Positions 32,227 through 47,200 of a stretch of DNA of 64,000 nt are shown here, one piece after another. The position numbers were made by a program, and so were the translations under genes. The DNA is from Phorcus lineatus (taxonomy: Eukaryota; Mollusca; Gastropoda; Trochida; Trochidae). The stretch spans positions 7,074,001 through 7,138,000 of the forward strand of contig OV121092.1 in the NCBI GenBank assembly GCA_921293015.1, read 5' to 3'. Each line of letters begins with the position of its first letter. The stretch's first letter is position 1. Below the pieces are notes generated by a model, which saw only the letters and a program-made list of their open reading frames with translations, searched no databases and was not told the origin of the DNA.

Positions 32227-35200
32227 ATGATTCCCGAAAGAAAACAATATCAGGTAAATGTTTTATTTTATTTGGGAAAATAAAATCTGAATATGATTTG
32301 GAATTATAGGGAACACTTTTGACCCCGATTTGGAAAACGGGGGTTCGATTGACGTTGTTGAAACTCGTTCTCGGTGATTTTTTAAATTCAATTTGTTATT
32401 GTTTCAGAAATTTTGCTTTATTCTTCCTTGTTTCATTAAAAAGAGCACCGTTATCTCCAAAACGCTTTGAAATCCATACATTTGTAGAGATAAAAGCGAC
32501 ATAGGGAACCTGCGACGCCGCCTGTCAATCCTTTCCAGTTTCAAGTGCTTCGTCATTTACAATCACATGTTTTAAAATGCATTCCTTTCAGTGTCAATGG
32601 TGTTGCAAAAGTGTTCTATCATCTTTGAACTTTTTTAACTTTAAGACACTGTTTTTTTTCTGATTTTCAAAGTAGAATAAAAAACGGATAAAAGATTTGA
32701 TTAGGAAACACTTTCTTTGCTTAAAATGTCCAGCATAACTGAATTATATGAATCCAAATTTTTAAATTTGAAACCAGTCTTTATGAAGACGAGATTGATT
32801 CTTAAATCTATATATGCACTGTTTTACTAGCCCAAATCAGTTTTTGGGCGGATTAGAATTTTTAATATTAGACACTTAATGATTTTGATTTATTCATTCC
32901 AAGATTTTTCTGAGTGTCTTATCTATCTGTTTCTTTGTACTGCGTATACAAAATCGGGTAGTCCTCGGGTGCAGTATAATCTATGATATAGATTTATATT
33001 CACTAAATCAAATACAAGAACATTTAATTATAGAAGTAATCTATAACAAGTTTTAGGTTCCTTTATGGAAACTTTAAATCATTACCAAAATAAATCACCC
33101 ATCAAATCATTAGATCACACCCTACAAAAGTCTGTGTGCACCCTTCAATGCCTCTAAAAATCCCAATGAATTTTTATGCCCACAGACATACATGGTCTAC
33201 AAAAACCCACAGACAGGGTAGGCAAAGTGCACTCTGTCAGAGGTTGCTTATATTATTGTTAACTGCAAAACATTACCCATTACCTAGACAAATGATGAAA
33301 AATGTTGAAAGTAAAGATGTACGATAAAATATGTTTCACTTAACACAACAAATTCTAGTGAGCTTATCATTGCATAAATGTTCACTTGCTCTTAGTTGCT
33401 GTTCACCATGTTGCTGTGATGTTTTCAGTTATCCCTGAAATCAACGATGACAAACAAAGAAAATAAATTCAAATCAGTGAGTTGTGCACTGACAGATTAT
33501 TTTGAGTGCACATGTTTGTTTATTAAATCAACATAGTCATCTTGCTCAGAAATATTCCTGTTTGACCATGTAAATCATTGTGAAATATCCCAACATTCCT
33601 CTATGGCATTATTTTCTTTCCTGCATTATTCCTTTATCAAATATCATGTAATTCACATTTTATATGCATCTATTTCTCATGTGATTGAAAGACTTCATGT
33701 TGTTTTTGAGCACATACTGGCTATTGAGATATCTTCACTTTTTTTTAGTTAATTTCTTTCTTACCTTCTCTTGCACATATTAACCATGTGTAATGTTTAT
33801 GACAAAATGTTATATCTATTAACATAATTATTTGCATTTCAAAGTTTAAAGTTGTACTGATGCAACTGAAGCCACAAATCAATCTCAAAGATCAATAAGT
33901 GACGTTACAATATACCCACTGAATAATTGATGCTATCAAATATTACCTATTTGCAAGGGAATCACCACAGAGAGAAAAGTCAACAGCACAAAATTTTCTT
34001 TTTATATTTTTATATTAAATGAAATATTATTACTAAGTAATGACTTACATACTGTTACCTAATTTCCGTTAGAACTGGGCAATATACCCATGACAATATT
34101 TTGATGGGATGTGATATCTCTAGAAAATTATCTCAAAGTGTCAATCATAGTAGGAAGTAACAGTATCCTAAAGCTGGTGGGAAAGGAAATGCACTGGCTT
34201 TACCCCTTTTGCATGATGTGAATTCACATTTCAAACCCATCTGAATCATTCATATCCAATGCTGTCAGTCTGTCATTAATCTTTCATGGACCTTTATCAT
34301 GTAGCAATACTAATCATGTTTTCATTGTTGTGTTTCTAATAACAAAATAATCATGCATGTTGTCATTGGTTTCAACGATATGATTATAAGCAGGGGTCAA
34401 AAATTTTTTTAAATCTTTACTTGCCCAAGGGCAAGTATAAACAGTATTTTTACTTGCCCTGATTTTTTTTAACATTATGAAATATGATGTTCATCGGGTG
34501 ACATATCTTATTAAGATATGTCACCCGATGAACATCATATTTCATAATGTTAACAAATATATACCATGAATTTAGTATGAAGAATCTGTCTGTGTTTGTG
34601 CTTCTAGTTTTAGATTCCTGTTTTTAAGAATTTAAGGATTGGTTTGTTCTTGGCACTCTGTATGATGGAGCAATTTTGTCTAGTTCTGCATTCTACTAAT
34701 AACAATAGTTTACTGCTTGAAAAAAGGGTTAAAAAAATCTACCATTTTACCTTAGACTCACCTAAAAAAATATTGAAAAAATATTGAAAAGTTGATGACT
34801 TGACTCCTTTTTTTTGACCAAAATAATTACTACTTGGCTTGACTTTCAGACAAAATTTCTGACTTAATGCAAAAAAAGGTTGAAGTCCATGACTTATTAA
34901 TTCAGAAAAGAATTTTTAACCCCTGAACATCCAAATATTAAGTTTTGGCATGACCGAAGTTTGGGTGCAATTTTGGGAGGGTTTCCTCCTATTTACTGTT
35001 CAAATAGGGTGAGTTTACTTGTTGATTGTTTCCAGACGAAACCCAAGCTGTCGCGGGTCGCCACCTTTGATGATTTGCTTCGCAATGCCAGAGTGTTGCG
35101 GGATGGGTGTGAACAAGGTAAGGTCAAAGGTCACTTCCTGTGAGATGAGGTATACCAGTACGTGTAGAGAATATAACACAACTGTTGTCAGACATCTGGT

Positions 35201-38200
35201 AAAACAAACTTGTCTAAATATTTGTTGTCACATGTGTTGCAATTATTTTACCAGTTGGCTGACATGGAATTTTTTATAAGTCATGGTTCAATCTTTTGAG
35301 AGGGCGGGATAGTGGTTAGCACGTTTGGCTTAGGATTAAGAGCTCCTTGGTTCGAATCCAACTAGGGGCTCGGCAACTTTGTCTGCACTGTCTGAACTGT
35401 TCTACAAGCAGCCAGGTTTGGGTGCAATGCTACACTGAATATCAGAGCAGTACCTACCATGGTTTGCTAGTTCCAGCCGATGCTCGCAGGTTTCACTGCA
35501 ATGCATGGTCACAATGGTGTTGCAGCTTTCTCCCTGGAATAATATGAGCACCCATTATATAAATGGAATAATCTTGAAATCAGCGTTTAACCCCAAATCA
35601 CCTCACCTCTCCTCAATCTTTTGAGTACAGTGTCTGAGGTTTATATGTTTGGTCTGACTCAGGGTTTTTGCTTTTGATCTAACTTACTTAAAAAAATTTT
35701 TTTTTTAAAAATTGCATCATTGGTGGCCCAACCAATTAAGTAAATACTTATTTGATAACTGAATTGAAAAGTGTTTTTATCATAGTTGAAGAAGAAAGGA
35801 GTAGAAAGAATGAAGAAATATGACCTTTGGCCATGTGTTATTGTTTTGTTATTTGTTGGGGGACACACACACAGAGGAGTTCTGTTGTCCGACAAGCCTC
35901 TAGGTCAGGTGTGACACATGTGTTGAGGGGCAGATCGCTTCTCTAAGGTTCTGTCGGACACATGTGAACACAACCAGTGATATAACCTTGTAACAGAGCA
36001 TTAAAGCTGTTGTTTCTTCAGATTATTCTTAGATTGTAATGTTTTTTTCCTGGGTCCTCCAAACATTAGAAGGTCTTTTCCATGTTGACAAGACTTAAAT
36101 GCAGTCACATAACTCTGATGAAATGCAATCAAAGTAAATAATTTCCCTAATGCAGTAGTTCATTTGAGTTTTGTATGGCCTTGACCAGAGGAATCTGTCT
36201 ACTTTAAACAAACATTTCTGCTCCCCAATCACAACACCATTCATTCGCTTCACAATGCTTAACTGGTCATGTGGTCAAAACTTTTCATTTTTCCCCCAAG
36301 AGGTTTTGAAAAAAGAGGTAAAGCCATTGAAATTTACCATTGAATTGAAGACTATTGTAAAGACCATTGTGAATGTTTTATTGTTGGGAAAAAATATCAC
36401 AATCGTGCAACAAAGGTTTTTTTCCCCCTTGAAACAAGAACTTTCATTGTCAATGTCTCTGGGTACAAATCTTTTTGCTGAATGTCAGCAAGTGCTGCAA
36501 GAAATTAAATCTGCTCTGGATATGAATATGAAGCAAAACAACATTTCCCCCGCCATAATGGTTGATGAAATTCAATACAATTGAACTAAGACTGTAAGGC
36601 AAGAGTGGGAATGTTACAAGATAACAAGAGCTATTCCTGTGTGAGGAAAAGTTATGTTTTTGACCTGACGACCTCTCAGCGCTGTGACCTCGTCATCGAG
36701 CCCATGCTGAGAGGATATTTCCAGGTGCACCCCGCTTCCTGTATTGGCCACATCCTACACCAGCTATTAGTCTGTTTTACTATGAGTAATACTATGACAA
36801 GCTGTTGTTACCCATACAGCATACTCCAGTGGTCTTGTTTTGAAAACAAGTCTCATATATCAAGAGCATAAGGTTAAGAAAGCACTGTTGGGATCATTTA
36901 GTTAAGTGTATGTGAATGAACATTTTATCATTAATGTTCTGTTACATGTCTAAGTAACCATGAAAGATATGAATCATAAAGTCATATATATGAGGTAGAT
37001 GACAAATTCTTTGTTTCTTGGAATGTTCTGAGTTTCTTCTTGCCCCTACATACCCTAGATAGGTAGCAAGTGATTAGCTAAGAAAAAGTTAAGGGAATGA
37101 ATAACAGGTATAAATGAAGTTGTCAGCTTCAAGATTTGTCAAGTATAACTACACTTAAGATGTTTTTGTAGGCTTATGAGTTGACTGATGTTTTTGTTTT
37201 GTCCATTTAGTGAAATATGTTATAGTCTTTTGAAAATAGTTAAAAGCTATGTTTGTTTGTGTGTATTTTGAGTAATTCTAAACCTCTTGTCAAGGTAGTT
37301 GGTCATCTTTCACAACCTTCTAATCTAGGATCTAAGATGATCTAAGTCCTTAAGGTAACAATGCAATGTTTAAAGAATGGGAGTTTCGGGTAACCTAAGT
37401 AAAAGTTACTATGTGTAAGGAGGCCCTGGGTGGTAACTTTGATCTTTCAAAATCATGGTTTAGGAAAAGCAACATCTGAATGATAGGTAAAATGAAAGCG
37501 TCAAACTCCAATCTCTTGTTTGAAACTGGTCTCTGTCTAGACTACCTCTTTACCCCTGCTGGACACATCACTGCAAGAATAGTTCTTCATGACAGAAATA
37601 GATCAAGGTCTCAGAAACTTAATCTTTGAAGAGTAGAGAGCTTGTATAGTGGATGCTCGATCAACTTCCCGCCACCCACATGTGTGAGCCTTGAACAAAT
37701 CTCTTGTTACACCTACGTATATATACATGTACATGTAGCCTATCTGACTCGCCCTCTCTCACACAAGCAGGAGCCTGGTTGGCTGGCCAGTTTGTGACGT
37801 CTTTTACTCTCTTCTGATTCTTGTCAACACTACTACTGCTGTTTCTGTTTAGTTTGGGCGCGATTCCGTTGTAATATTGGCACCAGAGTTGTAATGGCAT
37901 GGAGATCTGTTACCCTGTGCAAATGGATACCGTGTCTTGAAATTAACTTTTGAAATCGCAATGAAGTTTATTCCAACTCTGCGGAATCTGTTTTGGGGCA
38001 GTGGTATGTACTGGTTTTATTTTGGAATTTGAAATATCAATTTCTGAAAGGTTTTCTTCAATTCCATAGATTTGAATACCACAAGTTTTTCTTTTTTACA
38101 CTTAAGATTTTATTTGTTGATGCCTTATCTGCTAGTATTTGAAAATGAAAAGTAAGATTGTTTTTCTTTAATTCACACTTAATGATTATTTCAAATTTGA

Positions 38201-41200
38201 TGTGATTTTATTGGTTAAATAAAAAAAAGTATTTGAACTTCTGTAACACAAGCTTGTTTATCCTCAACGGTTTCCAGGTAAAATTCAAATGAAACCTTTT
38301 TGATCTTTCAATCTGTTTGGAAAACACTTTCAAATCATAATTCAATAATCAATAGAAACGTGTATTCAAAGTTTTTAACTGATTAACCATGCTTTGAACT
38401 GGAAAAAAAAAAGTTTTTTCTTAGCCCTACATTATTTCTATGCTTTTTGTTAAAGAGTCAGTTGTCTTGAGATTTAATTTTTTTTATAAGTATGATAAAT
38501 AGAGAATCTCACCAAAGTGTCTTTTGATATCAAAGATATCAGCCCTAGTTGATAAAAGTTACATCAACGATATTGGCATTGTGACATCATCATGTTTATG
38601 TTTTCATAGCATTTCATAGAGGATCTTTTCTTGACAAATACCATGTTTATCTCATCGAGTGAGGTGGAAAATTTATATCGTCTGCACTGTGAGTGAAAGT
38701 ATGTAATTTTTCTGCCTCAAGAGACGAGATAAATGTTATTTGTCACAAAGACAAAATTTTCTATTAATTTTATGATTTAGTAATATTTTTACAGAAGTCG
38801 AAGTGAATTTTCGTTAAATCAGTACTTACAAAAGTCTGTCACTTTGGCAACAATATGATGTAATGAGCGTGTCATTGTCTTTGTTTGAAGCCATCAGGTC
38901 AATGCTGTTATATATAACAGGTTCCAATGTTATTGTCACTTGTGAATGATAACACGGTTTATTTTAACTGATATGTCCCAGTATTTCACCGTTCGGTTGT
39001 TTAATAAATGATACTATTTGTCACAAATTCTATAAAATGTAAATATTCTATATATGATCTGCTACAGTGCAACAACGGGACTTGTGGCTTAGTTAGGCAC
39101 TTCAGTTTCATTTGACTAAAAATGGTTGAAAAATCTTGGGACAGTCAGTCAGTCAGTCATAGACCTGGAACACTTAATGTGACTCAGTTCAGAGTTAGCT
39201 TTCAAGGGCCTGCCAACTTTTGATGTCAGGTATATCTAGATTAATTGTCAAAAATAGACATTTGCAATTTGTTGGTCCTAAAATAATTTATCTGTTTTGA
39301 GATTTGAACAATGTTGAATGATGGAATTCAAATCTCAATACTGGGAGATGGATTCCCAATATATTTGGAACGGTTTTTAAGACTTGTTCAAAAAGACATG
39401 TTTATCTAGACGATTCCACCTGTCTGTCTATTCAGAGTTCCGGACGTTTGTGAGGACGCAGGATGACTGCCGGAAGAAGTGGCATGCCGCGGAGCAGAAG
39501 GTGGAGTCCCTGCAGGAGAAGGTCAAGGACCTGCAGTCCGACCTCAACGCTCTCAACACCCGCCTCAAGCATGCTCTGTGAGTAGTTGACTCTCTGTCAG
39601 TTATACATCTTAGCATGTGCCTTAAACATTCTCTACGGGTAAAACTTTCATCAATTGAATCTATTTCTAAATGTGTTCAAACTTCACTGATATTGAGATA
39701 AAATTATTGTCTGATAACTCTCTGATAAGTTGTTTGTCTGTTTTCAGGAATACAATCGATAAGGAGATGTACAGAAGAAAACATGCTGAGCAGGACCGTG
39801 ACTCTCTGGTAATTTGCCATTATGCCACTTACCCATGTAACAATCTTAAGTCTTGGGAACTAGCCCCTCTTGCTTTGAGACTTGCCTTTATTTCTTATTA
39901 TAGGCACAGTGCAAATGGTTGAAAAATTACTCAAGAAGTGCTTAACATTAACTTACTCCCTCACTTAATTCTTGTTTGTGACGGCAAGCTTTTAAAATAG
40001 CATTTAGTCGGGGCCTATGTTTGAAAAATCTGCAATCACATCTCTTATCTACAGAGAATTTGGATTTCAACATTCTCATAATCAAAGGAACTTGCTGGAT
40101 AGAAACTTACTCTGTGTGAAAATCACCAGCATTAGGCTGGAGGGCAGGAGGGTATTTCCTACTGACATCTCACACTTATGATATCTGTCATCAGGAGCAG
40201 CAACTGAACAAGGTACGTGAGCTGCTGTTTGACAAGGACAAAACCAACATCCGCATGAACGATCAGGATCGGGAGCGACTCAGTGCCTACATCAACACCA
40301 GCAACATCCGCTCTCACTACAACACTCACAATGAGTACGAGAGTCCACAGAAGTAAGTGTCTCTCTGTAGGTCTCATCAAGGGGATTGTTGTGAACATAC
40401 AAAATTGAATTAATATCACAAGTAAGAGAGTTTAGTCTACATGCATAAGGTGCAACTTAGACATAAGTTGGTTGCATCATTCGAAAGGTAGCTAAATGAT
40501 TTTTGATGATCTTTACATTCACTATTGATTATCGAAATGGTTATGATTGATTATATTTGATTTTCAGACAAACAGTTTTCTACGCAATTGTACAAAATAA
40601 TGGCAAATGAAATGCATTTTGGACATGTTGAACTCAATCTCTTCTAAGTGTCAAAACAGCCTATAGTCTTATGCTAGTGACACCCAGTGATAAGTTTAAA
40701 GACCTGTCTTTGATTTGAATGTTCACCACTCTAAATATTCAGTTGAGTCTAATAGATAATAATTTGTACAGACTGAACACCATCATGGAGTCCTCCTGTT
40801 CCATGCTTGACGACATCGACTACGACCAGAGTGAGGGCGATATTGACATGGCGTACCCGTCTCGCCGCTACAAGAGACGTAGTCCCACTGCACCTCCCCT
40901 CGACGATTACGAGGGACACACCTCCCCCAAGAGGTACCGCAAGGAGGAGGTAAGTCATGTCCATGAATTGCAGTAAGGCTTAGAATAACCAGCAATTGAG
41001 ACTGGTGTGATTTATTACTTGAAGGGGGAAGTTGAGGTTTTGAATGCCGAGAAACATCTGCCAAATAATGTTTTAGTCGCCCTGCATTACAACTGCATCA
41101 TCTGAACAGTTTTCATTAATTTCAATAATGATGAATATCATTGGATGCATATAAATTTATGAAGTGAAATAAGTTCAATTGTCTTTTTAAGAAAAAGCTA

Positions 41201-44200
41201 AGATCATTTTTTAGACTGTGCAGAAGAAGAATGATTGTGTAGCTGAGTCTAGTTGAGAAAGTAACAATTCTTTTTGTTCCTGTCCAGGATCCAAACAGTT
41301 CTATCATCACCACAACAACAATCACAGTGAACGGGGAGGGAAAACCTATGACCGCGACAACCGAGGTCAACATGCCCAAGTTGAACAAGTCTTTCAGTGA
41401 GCCAGCCCTGGAGAAACTGCAGACACCTGTCACAGATAGAGATGCTGGTATGTAATCTGTCTGTCTTTGCTCATTCAGAATCGCTTTTCAGTCAATTAAG
41501 TGTCAGTTCTCAGAACTGTCGAAAGAAATACTAAAAAAGAAGAATTGCATTGTCAGTGATGTATTTCATTATATTTCAGATAGTGAACCTGAGTCTGATG
41601 ATTCGTTCTTTGGAACTCCACGCAACCGCAACTCCAACAGTCGCAGCCGGAGGAAGGGCATTCTCAAGAGAACACCCTCTCACCCAGAGTAAGTGGAGAC
41701 AACTCTTATTTCATAATACTAGTTGTACAAGCTACAGCCTACTGCACTTTGCTCTTACAACTAGGGTGTCTTGTAGGCGTTCTTCTTTGATGAAGTCAAG
41801 ATGTAGTAAGGCTTGTAACATTTTTACACTCAATGATTATTTCACTACCATATTCTAAGGACTGATAGCTAATTTCAGAACATTTTAGTTACCTCAATTG
41901 TGGGTCTCATTTGAAAAAGTTTGTGTAGTTAAACTTCAGCTTTATACTTCAAAATCCACCTGTGTCTCAGATATTATGGTCTTTACTTATTTAACATTTA
42001 CTGGGAAGTTTTTAAGACTTTCCGTCAAGACCTCACAAATTCAATAACTGGGTTTCCTGTGCGAAGTGTAGGTGTGTAATGACCACCTGCTTTGTCCTTA
42101 GAGATCTGAACACAACAAAGAAAGCCGGTAACAAGAAGACTAACAAACTGTTTAGGTACGTGGCGCAACGCTCACTGTATGCCATGTATGTCACCTGTAT
42201 GCCTGTACGCTGTCTCTGAGGACTGAATGGTCTGTCCTGTCACCAAATGTATCTCATTGTAATTCCTTCATCATGGTTGCTATTAAATATTCATATGCAT
42301 GGGGAAACCAATCTCTTATCATCTTATTGTATAGTTCTCCTCAGCCTCTTTGGATTGGCCTTGAGTAAATAATCCTTTTAGTTTCCAATAGTACTTTAAA
42401 GCTCAGTAATGTTCTCAACTATAGGCTCAGTCTTTTATTCAGGATGGTTCTCTTCCCTGTTCTCTGTTCATATCATCATATGACTTGGTACAATCTCTGT
42501 CCTCTTGTATGCCATCGTGATGGATTGTACAATGTCTTGAAAAACATATCACATATTATTATCATCCATTGATCTCACCAGCATATATTCTTAGATATAT
42601 CACAGGTTTATGTGCTTCATCCTTGTCATCTCAATATCTGAAACGTATTTAGTCGCCTTCCATCACTGAATATCATCACTGCTTTAATTATATACTCCAC
42701 CAATATACACTGAGCATCTTATATAACCTTGTCATGTGCATGGACTGCAAATACTGGGTTGCTCATTATTATGTGTATATGAATCGTGTTGTATCTATTT
42801 CTTTTCCTGTTGATCATAAGACGATAGTTCGTGTGAAATAAATTCTTTATTTTCATACTTGACAGGGCAATATAATGATTTGTTAAAATTTCATTCATCT
42901 TAAGAATGATAAGTTTTACTAAATTGGATTCTTATCTATTTTAGTTTTCTCAAACCACATGAATATCAGCTCATGATCCAAGATGTTTATATGCAAGATT
43001 TTTACTGTTTTAGCAGGACCCCTGTGATTGGTCGAAGTTCGTCAGCTGGTAAAGGACTCAACAGAGTGCACGTATTCATCTCTAGGACTTTCATCAAGCC
43101 AGAGACTTGCATCCCTGTGAGTACCACACACATCTGATTATTGATTTAGCCAGCTTAATAATAATAATGATAATAATAATAACTTTCTTATACTGCGCAT
43201 ATATCCATGACAAAGCATGCTCAAAGTGCCATCAGTATTATTACCCTGGAGGGATAGTACTTTTGATAGTACTTACGATTAACAAGCGCTCCGCGTGACC
43301 GTATAGGTCCGTAGTTCCCCCTTGTTCAGGTACCCATTTGTACTGCTGGTTGAACTGAGTGCAAAGTGGATGAAGTGTCTTGCCCAGGGACACAACACAG
43401 GATGAGACCCAAGTCACAAATTTTTGGTGTCTCCACCGGGATTCGAACCCGGGTCTCTAGCGTGAGAGGCAAGCAAGCTAACCGCTACACCACTGAGCTT
43501 CTCTGACTGCTTCGTATGATCCTACTCCAATAGGCTATTGGATTCCACAAGGCTTCTCCGTCTCAGATTTGGGTTCTTATAGGTATATGTAGCATGTTGA
43601 CACCATCCTGCTCTTAAAACGCGTCCTGTAATGAAGTTTCATCCGTTTCTTATTTGTTTCAGTGTGGAAAGAGAATCAGGTTTGGAAAACTTGCCATGAA
43701 ATGTAAAGGTAAGCAACCAGGCTACATCGAGAAATGTGCTGATTAAAGCTACAACTATTGAATCCAAAATAGGGGTGAAATGGTGTATTGCACATTTGCT
43801 GTTTTGTACAGAACATGGGTTCTAACAAACTACAATTGCAACAGAACACATTTTTCCTTTAAATTTAAGTCTGAACGTAATAAATATGAAAAGAACTTAA
43901 AACTAAATAAGATTAGATTAGAACATATTGATGTCATAAAATATAATATTCAGTTTAAAATGAATCTTATGATCTAATTTATGTTGTACCAAACGGAAAG
44001 CTATATACCCTGTTTAACTACTTTAATCTCTTTTGTTTTCGAGGCTAAATCTTATTTCTTGTGCAAATCAGTTATTACCAATGTTCCAAAAACACTAATA
44101 AGATGTGTAGTAAACATCACAGTCAAGTGATATCAGTTTCATTACAGTCGCCTATTGACTGATTGTTTCTCAGTTTGATGAAACTAGTTTATCATCCATT

Positions 44201-47200
44201 TCAATGATTCTTATTAACCTTAATCAATGTAAATATTAGACCTGTGTATCTTGGCCTTAATGGCGAGACGATATATCCCGGTTCCGTTTTTAATGGGCGA
44301 GACAATATATCATTGAAGTATTGCAAAGAGACCTGCGAGACGATTATCGTTACGATACAGTGGTTGCGATACAATACGTATCCCGATGCTCTATGAAAGA
44401 ATAATAAACGTGTCATAGAAAAGTAATGTTTTTTTCTTAGCTACCAAACTGCCATTAACATGACATGAAGGGAAATAAAAAATTAAGAGAGGTTGAGAAA
44501 TTGCAGATAAAATATCACAAATATCATATATGTTCTATTTGAGTGATCACTCTAATCTCTGAAATAGATAGTTATTTGTTTGAAGCATAGCATATTAACA
44601 GTATCGGGATATATTGTCTCTTATGGCGATACATCGATGTGACGTGGACCCTCGCAATATAAATATCCTTTTATATTGTCTAAATGTGTTTTGTATCGAT
44701 GCACTCGTATCGCGTAGTAGACAATGCAAACATCAATACTATCGATGAATTGTTACACCACTAGTAAATATGTCTTTGAAATCCTGATTTTCGTAATTAA
44801 ACAAATGCAACTGCCATTGTTCCAGACTGCAAGGCGACGTGTCACCCTGACTGCAAGGATCAGCTGCCTCTCCCTTGTGTCCCCAACTGCACTCCCAGCA
44901 CCCCAGGGGCCCACCAAAAGGCAGGGGTCAGTACCTACATATACACTCGAACTATATTTAAACAAAATGTCAAGAGTAATTTTTTTTTGGCCAGTCTTCT
45001 TCATAAAAGTAAAAGCCTGGATTGAACTGGGCCAAGATTCCTGAGTTCTATAGTTTCTTATTTGTTGTTAGTCAGTGTTGATGTATTGTTCATTGGACAA
45101 TCTTTGTCCTAAAGCTTTGAAGATGTGGTATTTCAAGGACATTAAGAAGTTGCATTCATATGAGATTTTCTGTATTCCAATGTCTATTGTGAAAATGCCA
45201 ATAATGACGATGTCACTGACATCACCGGATGGAGTAATATTATGCCCCAAAATGTTATGATTTTCACAACAAAGGAGTTGTTATCCAGAAATCTTGTTCT
45301 TTGAAAATCTGACTTGCTTCCTTACTTCAAATCATAAAATTGGATTTGTATCACTCCAACTGTGCTTTAGCTGTGACAGGATCAACACTGTCTACTAGGA
45401 ATAACACAGAGCTGTTTGTCTTGTTCCAGGGCCTGATATCTGACTTCACACCAAATGAACCCCCAATGATTCCATCACTTGTTGTAAGTAATACTCTCTC
45501 TCGCCTTTCACTTGACAATGTGGAAGCATCTTTCACTTGGTGAAAAAATCAGGAAGATTTTAAAATTCTGAGAACACAGTTATTTATCAAATCTAATACA
45601 GATTGAAAATGTAAGATAAATTGATATCAAGTTTTAATTGAATTGCTGGTTATGTTGACAGATGCATTGTATCAAATCCATAACAGATTGAAAACGTTAG
45701 AGTTTAATTGATATCATGTGTTAATTGAAATACTGGTTATGTTGACAGATTCATTGTGTGAACGAGGTTGAAACGCGCGGCTTGTCGGAAGTCGGTATTT
45801 ACAGAGTGCCAGGGTAAGTGGAGATAATTAAAGATCATCTGACATTGATTTCAGAGTTGGTGCTCTGTGAAAAGTGTTCAGTTTTTGCTTAATTGAAAGT
45901 ATTTTGGAGAGAAGAACTGAAGAAATAACTGCAATCTGCAATAAACTTAAATGTATCCGTCTTCATCAATATGTTTCTCCAATTTCAGCTTTTCTTAAAT
46001 CAAATCAATAAATGATAATAAGATTATATATTATCCTTTTGATCTTTTCTTGCAGCTCTGACAGAGAAGTGAAGGATCTGAAAGAGAAATTCTTCAAGGG
46101 GAAAGGAGTGCCAAGATTGGTGTGTACTGTTGAGAAAACTCCACTTGACTTGCTAGGTCTAATTACTTTGGAAATAAATTGAAGTAGATGTTCATGAGTA
46201 TATGCATAAAAGTGCAAGAACAGTAATGAAAACAGGCTACCTATTCCAACATGTGAATAAATGACTAGAAAAATGATTGTGATCCTAAGATTTATCGAGG
46301 AGTGATATTGTCTTGATCATTTATGCATGTAAACTTCTGTAATTTAGTTACACAAACAAAGAAACTAAATATGATATATTATCTTGCTACAGAACAGCAT
46401 AAACGATATCCACGTTGTGTGTGGATGTCTCAAGGACTTCCTGCGGTCACTGAAGGAACCACTGGTCACTCACAGGCTCTGGGCAGAATTCACCATGGCT
46501 TCTGGTATGTCCAAACCTGTGATATAACATGTAAAATTGTTACACTCAAGGTCACAATCTGCACTAGTGCATATTCTTGAACTTGTTTGCAATATGCTCC
46601 TAGTGTCATTCTATCCAACAACCTCAAAATCAAAGTGTTTTTGTCTCAGCCATGGTCCACATTCTAAAGTCATCTTCGCAATGGCCTTCTTGAGACTTGT
46701 CTTAAAAGAACAGATGATCTTCACTTACTTTTCATGCTATTGAAAATTTTCATTTGTCTGAAATTTGTTTACACAGAACAGGACACTTTCAATGATGGTA
46801 ATTGAACTGTTGAAATGATAAAATCAATAAGAATTTTTAAAAACTGTGTTTCCACAGAAATTCCAGACAAGGCTACATCCCAGAGGCACCTGTACAAACT
46901 GGTGGACAAGCTACCCGAGGCCAACAGAGACACACTAGCCTTCCTTTGTCTTCATCTACAGAAGTAAGTCTAATTACTTTATCAACTACATGTACATGTT
47001 TTCATTGGTTGGTGTGCATTTTCTTCATCCTATATTCTACCCGGATCCTCAAACTCTATGCTTTTGATGATAGTTCAGATATTACAATTTTACACATTGA
47101 CAAACTGGCATTGAACAACAGCTTACAAATGTTACAAAGCATGTTTTTTTTTATCCTTGTATGATATGTAAAAGGAAATCAAATGACCAAGTTTGACTAC

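Noticed and set aside
36171-36871. Two frames of 137 and 88 codons inside RACGAP1 intron 2
   Set aside because: No domain, and neither can be spliced into RACGAP1 without breaking the E-FRTFV junction seen between 35117 and 39436.
37660-37900. Alternative RACGAP1 promoter with an E2F-like site
   Set aside because: A single TTCCCGCC without a downstream first exon or donor that would fit the known frame is too weak.
43440-43497. Stand-alone tRNA genes at the SINE heads (also 13535-13592, 35301, 54675, 55673)
   Set aside because: Only A and B boxes are kept; cloverleaf pairing is poor and each head is fused to a SINE body.
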